Part shown: positions 59,066-64,000 of the stretch, piece after piece
How positions within the stretch are numbered: position 1 is the stretch's first letter
How the letters are laid out: each line of letters begins with the position of its first letter
From: Lamellibrachia columna
Lineage: Eukaryota > Annelida > Polychaeta > Sabellida > Siboglinidae
Direction: 5' to 3'
DNA length: 64,000 nt
NCBI GenBank assembly: GCA_963662155.1
Contig: OY759261.1
Span: forward strand, 3,350,227-3,414,226
Notes under the pieces: model-generated
Told to the model about the DNA's origin: nothing
The model's database searches: none
What the model saw: only the letters and a program-made list of their open reading frames with translations
Position numbers and translations under genes: made by a program

Positions 59066-59142
<77 letters not shown>
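59029..59142. repeat. (TA)n microsatellites
   Basis: Two TA runs separated by CATACTGTGTAAA. Confidence 0.95.
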
Positions 59143-59144
<2 letters not shown>

Positions 59145-59199
59145 TGTGTTCTGTTCATCTCTAGGTTTCATCTTTTGTTTTGAATTTAATTTCAAGTAC

Positions 59200-60005
59200 A
59201 CATGTTTGATTGCAACTTTAGGTACGGCTGTGAGGGGAGATTCGGTCTTCCTTTTACAGAGGGAACATAAAATCAGACTTTATCCTCAATACCTGTTCTG
59301 ACCTGTTTGTATTACTGGCCAGTGGACTGTGCATTCCATTTGTATGACATCCTGTGGAGATTCTAGCTGACAACAGTCACTAGCTAGAGTCTATTGATAT
59401 TAGGCTGTACAGCCTGTGTAGGAACCATTATTCACTGTCACCAGGCACCAGTAGTGATACAATGAAAGGCTGCTCACTCAGGCATGGAATAGGACAGAAG
59501 ACTGACACTATAAATAATGCACTGTTCTGTCACTGAAACTTGATATGGTAATGAGGTTACCCATAACCATGGTGAAGGTAAATATTACGAGCTGTCAAAC
59601 TGCCAGCTGAAGCCACCTGGTGTTCCTCCAGTGCAACACTTACATGTTTCTTTGTGCAAATATAAGTAGGTAATTCATAGACTGGTTTATATAACTATTT
59701 ATTTAAGGAAACAATAAGAAAGTAACCAACTTGATAAATATTTTTATAAAAACAAGAAATATGTGGTAGTGGAAATTGTTATGACATTCATGTTTCATCA
59801 AGTGTTGTGACTTGTAAATTATGTCTTGAGTTGTGTTAGTTCAGATTCATCCCTGACCATTTGACATCTAAGCTATCCATTTGTCAATTGACATCACTCA
59901 ACATTTTAAAACAAAACCCTGTCATATCACACCATAGGTTTCTCCCTGTGTGAAAATTGACCAACTAAAATTATCATTCAACATGTACACTTAATAGCAA
60001 TTAAT
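59200..60005. other. No gene recognised
   Basis: Ordinary AT-rich sequence without coding pattern, repeat or inverted termini. Confidence 0.5.
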
Positions 60006-60009
60006 AGCT

Positions 60010-60550
60010 TTAAAGCGAAACAAGTCATGGTTTTGGGCTATGCACCTAAAAGAGATAATAAAAAATAACCACGTGCAACTAAAATCAAGAATATCACGCC
60101 AGAGGTTTACTCAGAATGTGTTCTAAAAGTTGGATGTTCCAGTCATTTCTCCGGTTGACTGAGGGCTGATATGTTAACCAGTGCAATTGATAAGCGCATG
60201 CGCAGTTCTAAGAAATTGGGGTAACCGAGACTACTTGTGACACAGAACCAAAATATGTGACATCAGTTGAGTTTGGACGCAAACAGCCTGGCCATATCCT
60301 ATTGGCAGGTATAGAAATACGTGTCTACAGATATAGTTTCATTTCTATTGCCAGACTATGACACTCGTGACGTAGGGTTATCTAGCAGTCTGGCGCAGCC
60401 CAAGAAATGCTGTGTGTTCAACAAGTGTGTTCAACAAGGGTTTTCCAGCAAACCACTGGCATGATATTCATAATTGTAGTTGGAAATGGTTATGTTTTAG
60501 TAACTCTTATAGGTGCATAGGCCAATAACCATGACTTTGTTTCCTTTTAT
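60010..60550. mobile_element. DNA transposon-like element X, copy 2
   Basis: The ends TTTAAAGCGAAACAAGTCAT and (inverted) AAAAGGAAACAAAGTCATGG both continue into GGTT.TTGGCC/TATGCACC. The first 250 bp match copy 1 (15118 back to about 14740) in reverse orientation. The sequence GGCAGGTATAGAAATA at about 60303 is the uninterrupted site of the MITE in copy 1. A small fragment of the same element (GATAAGCCCATGTGCAGTTC) sits at 61289-61317. Confidence 0.72.
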
Positions 60551-60734
60551 ACAGCAAAAATAGCAGTGCCCAATATTCAAACTTATTGATAGCTGACAGG
60601 GATAGAATTTAGTCTAAAACTATTGGAAGCCAGCCGGACCCCCACTTTGCTAGAATCTAGAGGGCTGCCACCAAAACTGGGAGCAGAAACAGGTTGCATG
60701 GAAAAAAGCCAGGTAATATAAATTAATGTGTATG

Positions 60735-60772
<38 letters not shown>

Positions 60773-60984
60773 AAAAATTCCTGGAATTACCAATCTGAAA
60801 CAGATTTTATGATTTAGTGTGGAATCACTGAATTTTACATGAAATAATATTCAATACAACAATGATTGAATGGCAGTTTTATCAATTACCCAATATACAT
60901 ATATAAATAACCACTCCCCTGACTATTTATACTAGGTTGAGACAAAGCCCAGCCACCCCCTATCTGGCAGGGGGGTCTCAACCT

Positions 60985-61085
60985 CCATTCTCCCACTTGT
61001 TTTGGGGGCCAACCTTCATCTCATCTCCCACCTATTTTTGAGGACAATATCCCACCATTTTAAGACCTGCCTCCCACTTCCTGCC
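60985..61085. other. Low-copy relative of the 31-bp minisatellite
   Basis: Two to three diverged copies of a CTCCCACCTATTTTTGAGGA-type unit occur (CTCAACCTCCATTCTCCCAC, then CTTCATCTCATCTCCCACCT). They resemble the decayed right edge of the 1-8040 array (CTCCCACCTATTTTAAACC). Confidence 0.6.
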
Positions 61086-61169
61086 ACACCCCGTCACTAG
61101 GCAAAACAAGGAAAACAATCCCCACTCACTTAGACATTTGATACAATTTATCAATGTTTTGTGTCTCCT

Positions 61170-61174
<5 letters not shown>

Positions 61175-61227
<53 letters not shown>

Positions 61228-61256
61228 GTGGATAGAGTTCTGGAATACTAGCATAT

Positions 61257-61290
<34 letters not shown>

Positions 61291-61336
61291 ATAAGCCCAT
61301 GTGCAGTTCTAAGAAACTATATATATATATATATAT
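61175..61336. repeat. Three (TA)n tracts
   Basis: TA runs at about 61175-61223, 61259-61288 and 61318-61336. Confidence 0.93.
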
Positions 61337-61614
61337 TTATACCGTGCTGATGCTTAATGGCAGAACCCTGAGCTCGTTTGCTACAGGAACACACAAAGAG
61401 TGATTGTTGGTAAAGGTCATTTAATACCAAAAGAAAATAATATGAATCAATGAAAAGTAGCTTGGCAGCTAGCACAAACATGCTCATCAAGAAAAATACA
61501 ATAAAATACAATACATGTATATCAAATGAGATATTGCTTAGTTGCCAATACAAAGTTGCTCATTGAGAAACAATTATTAAATGACAGAAGTAGAAGTAGT
61601 AGAAGTCCTTTGTC

Positions 61615-61722
61615 CCACCAAGCCTCCAGTAATAGACGCCCAACCCCCACCCCAGGGCTCCAGTAATAGAGGCCCAACCCCCACCCCAGGCCTCCAGTAA
61701 TAGAGGCCCAACCCCCACCCCA
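61615..61722. repeat. 36-bp tandem repeat, 3 copies
   Basis: The unit is CCTCCAGTAATAGAGGCCCA followed by ACCCCCACCCCAGG. The first copy is slightly diverged. Confidence 0.88.
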
Positions 61723-61942
61723 TATATATATATAATAGTGGATAGTGCTTCTAGAAGACTAGCATTACAAAGCCGATGAGTGGGAAACATTGCCGTTCAA
61801 TCATTGTTATATTGAATGTTATTTCATGTAAAATTCAGTGATTCCAAGTCAAATTGCAAAGTCTGTTTCAGATTGGTAATTTCAGGAAATATGTCTGTTC
61901 ATATATTAATTTATATTATATGGCTTTTTTGATGTAAAAACA

Positions 61943-62130
61943 AATTTTGTCCTAGTATGTTCTGCCAGGTGACATTTTGTCCTGTTGTGTTGTATCTGGT
62001 GACATTTTGTCCTGGAAAGTTCTGTCAGGTGAAATTTTGTCCTAGCATTTTCTATCAAGTGACATTTTGTCCTGGTATGTTCTGTCTGGTGACGTTTTTT
62101 TCCGTTATGTTTTACCAGGTGACTTTTCTT
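61943..62130. repeat. About 30-bp tandem repeat, 6 diverged copies
   Basis: The unit is TTTTGTCCTGGTATGTTCTG followed by TCAGGTGACA. The high divergence marks an old array. Confidence 0.85.
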
Positions 62131-62348
62131 GGTACGACGATCATCGAACAGTTTGGCAATGATCGATTATGAAATTCAAATTTTCCAACACTGCCTATAA
62201 TATAACAATGTATATCAGTGGAAAAAACTTATGGCTGCCTTTTCTCCCTGTCCAACGCTGGGTAACTCAGCTAGTTATTGAGGTATCAATAATCAAATTT
62301 GTAACTAAAGATGTCTTTCGTTATTGTATTTTTTGTATATATATTGCC

Positions 62349-62392
62349 TCACGCATGCATGCACGCACGCACGCACGCATGCACGCACACAC
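62349..62392. repeat. (CGCA)n microsatellite
   Basis: CATGCACGCACGCACGCACG-type run. Confidence 0.9.
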
Positions 62393-62521
62393 ATTTAAGG
62401 AAAACAAGGTAGGGAAATAATGGATGTAGTGCCAGTTGAGATAAATTCCTTAAAACATTACCTAAATCCTTTCAACAAACATAACTTTATTTAGGTACAT
62501 CAAGAAGAATATATTAGTCAT

Positions 62522-62610
62522 TTATGCAGAACATCAATGCAAGTCAGTATAGAGTGAAATAGGCCAAATTATTGACAGTTTATTAATCATATACCAACAA
62601 CCGTGTATGT
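62522..62610 (-). mobile_element. 3' end fragment of the LTR-like element
   Basis: Reverse-complemented, it reads ATTTGGCCTATTTCACTCTA ... GACTTGCATTGATGTTCTGC ATAA. This matches the ends of the insertions at about 12650 and 24745. Confidence 0.65.
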
Positions 62611-62923
62611 TTGCACTTTCAGTTTTACTTTCATTAGCACACAATTATTACTTACTTTTACTTAGTCCTCTTTGCTCAAGGTAGAGCATAGGGCTGAAAC
62701 GATTCTTTTCCAATGCACTCTGTTATTTGCTGCTTTCTTCGTTTCTTTCCAGGTGGTTCCATGTTTCTTTACTTCCTCGTCTATTGATCTCCTCCAAGTA
62801 GTTTTGGGTCTGCCTGTTTTTCTTTTTCCTTGTGGATTCCAGTTGAAGGCCTGTCTCGTGACATTGTTGGTTTGTTTTCGGAGGGTGTGTCCTATCCATG
62901 TTCATTTTCTTCTTGCAATCTCT

Positions 62924-63163
62924 CTCCTGATGCTGTGTTGATCTGTCCTCCTGATGCTGTGTTGGTCTGTCCTCCTGATGCTGTGTTGGTCTGCTCTCCT
63001 GATGCTGTGTTGGTCTGTCCTCCTGATGCTGTGTTGGTCTGTCCTCCTGATGCTGTGTTGGTCTGTCCTCCTGATGCTGTGTTGGTCTGTCCTCCTGATG
63101 CTGTGTTGGTCTGTCCTCCTGGTGTTGTGTTGGTCTGTCCTCCTGATGCTGTGTTGGTCTGCT
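62924..63163 (-). repeat. 24-bp minisatellite, 10 copies, in LINE C coding sequence
   Basis: The unit is CTCCTGATGCTGTGTTGGTC TGTC and copies begin every 24 bp. On the minus strand it encodes GGQTNTAS per copy. It begins beside the KCGGEQTN segment of the LINE tail. Confidence 0.93.
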
Positions 63164-63407
63164 CTCCTCCACATTTCTTTGTGGTTTTATCTTGCCATTT
63201 CATTTTCAGGATGTATCCCAGACATTTGTTAATGAATATTTGTAGCATTCTGGTTGTTGTCTTGGTTACTCAGCATGTCTCAGAGCCATATAGCAGCTCA
63301 CTTGTCACATTGGTGTTGAAAATTCTGATCTTGTTTCGTGTTAAGAAAGATGACGTGTTCCACACTGTCTTTAAAATTCTGAATGCATGCCTGGCCTTTC
63401 CAATCCG

Positions 63408-64000
63408 TCTGGTCCTGGAGTCTTTCAGAGCCTCTGGTGGTATGCCGTCTGGTCCTGGTGTCTTTCAGAGCCTCTGGTGGTATGCTGTCTGGTCCTGGTG
63501 TCTTTCAGAGCCTCTGGTGGCATGCCGTCTGGTCCTGGTGTCTTTCAGAGCCTCTGGTGGTATGCCGTCTGGTCCTGGTGTCTTTCAGAGCCTCTGGTGG
63601 TATGTCGTCTGGTCCTGGTGTCTTTCAGAGCCTCTGGTGGTATGCCGTCTTGTCCTGGTGTCTTTCAGAGCCTCTGGTGGTATGCAGTCTGGTCCTGGTG
63701 TCTGTCAAAGCCTCTGGTGGTATGCCGTCTGGTCCTGGTGTCTTTCAGAGCCTCTGGTGGTATGTCGTCTGGTCCTGGTGTCTTTCAGAGCCTCTGGTGG
63801 TATGCCGTCTGGTCCTGGTGTCTGTCAAAGCCTCTGGTGGTATGCCGTCTGGTCCTGGTGTCTTTCAGAGCCTCTGGTGGTATGCCGTCTGGTCCTGGTG
63901 TCGTTCAGAGCCTCTGGTGGTATGCCGTCTGGTCCTGGTGTCTTTCAGAGCCTCTGGTGGTATGTCGTCTGGTCCTGGTGTCTTTCAGAGCCTCTGGTGG
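63408..64000 (-). repeat. 40-bp minisatellite, about 15 copies, derived from an RT motif
   Basis: The unit is TCTGGTCCTGGTGTCTTTCA followed by GAGCCTCTGGTGGTATGCCG. One minus-strand frame reads TPGPDGIPPEALKD, the conserved RT-0 motif of LINEs. The next copies change frame because 40 is not a multiple of three. The array continues past the window end. Confidence 0.95.

Larger units (their letters stand above)
60783..61892. mobile_element. Element with about 100-bp terminal inverted repeats
   Basis: 60783-60876 and 61791-61892 are diverged inverted copies (for example TTCAATCATTGTTATATTGA inverted against TCAATACAACAATGATTGAA). The interior holds TA tracts, a fragment of element X and a minisatellite. 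A direct repeat TATAATAGTGGATAG occurs at about 61222 and 61731. No coding is visible. Confidence 0.6.
62672..64000 (-). pseudogene. LINE C, antisense, RT mostly deleted and twice expanded
   Basis: In the minus direction the window edge holds a repeated RT-0 block (PGPDGIPPEALKD). It then jumps directly to the thumb (RIGKARHAFRILKTVWN, KIRIFNTNVTSELLYGSET, TFINKCL-like). After an expanded stretch it reaches the C-terminal tail (QLESTRKKKNRQTQNYLEE, ETWNHLERNEESSK). The catalytic RT core is missing, lost between 63410 and the thumb. The tail resembles LINE C-termini of the type GKRKRGRPK.TWRR. The clade is not assigned. Confidence 0.75.

Overview
This is a window of metazoan nuclear DNA. The evidence is exon-like coding pieces with splice signals, several clades of LINE retrotransposon, MITE-like DNA transposons, LTR elements and a very heavy load of micro- and minisatellites. 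The species cannot be named from sequence alone. An aquatic invertebrate, possibly an invertebrate deuterostome, would fit the mixture of L2-like, CR1-like and APE-type LINEs and the EGF-like and Tudor exons. Nothing prokaryotic is present, and most long open frames are shadows of tandem repeats whose period is a multiple of three.

Layout. 1-8040 is a 31-bp minisatellite with higher-order structure. 8650-10026 is a decayed L2-like LINE. 10673-15600 holds two minus-strand exons, an EGF-like module and a signal-peptide first exon. Both have phase-1 boundaries, and they are separated by an intron-like stretch full of repeats and nested transposons. 16597-17716 is a 39-bp array. 17770-25118 is one LINE broken by four insertions and one internal 64-bp expansion; three of the four insertions have clear target duplications or inverted termini. 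25311-29040 (minus) is a decayed multi-Tudor-domain gene in which two consecutive Tudor domains have been expanded by different minisatellites (48 bp and 67 bp) at the same place in the fold. 29190-42945 is mostly minisatellite (39, 62, 51 and 25 bp) with one CR1-like copy. 43196-49180 is a CR1-like LINE with an esterase ORF1, head-to-head with another LINE. 48451-56355 is a recent tandem segmental duplication. 56356-62640 is AT-rich DNA with a TRIM-like element and small transposons. 62672-64000 is the antisense tail of a LINE that has itself been expanded by 24-bp and 40-bp arrays.

The unifying observation is that many of the minisatellites can be traced to a seed inside a gene exon or transposon: two Tudor exons, a LINE endonuclease, a LINE reverse-transcriptase motif, a LINE 3' tail, an LTR, and the ends of two TA-flanked MITEs. 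For several of them an unexpanded or less expanded relative is present in the same window. The genome therefore looks prone to fresh tandem expansion of 18-97 bp segments wherever they lie. No intact conventional protein-coding gene is demonstrable. The best real-gene candidates are the signal-peptide/EGF exon pair and the Tudor gene remnant.
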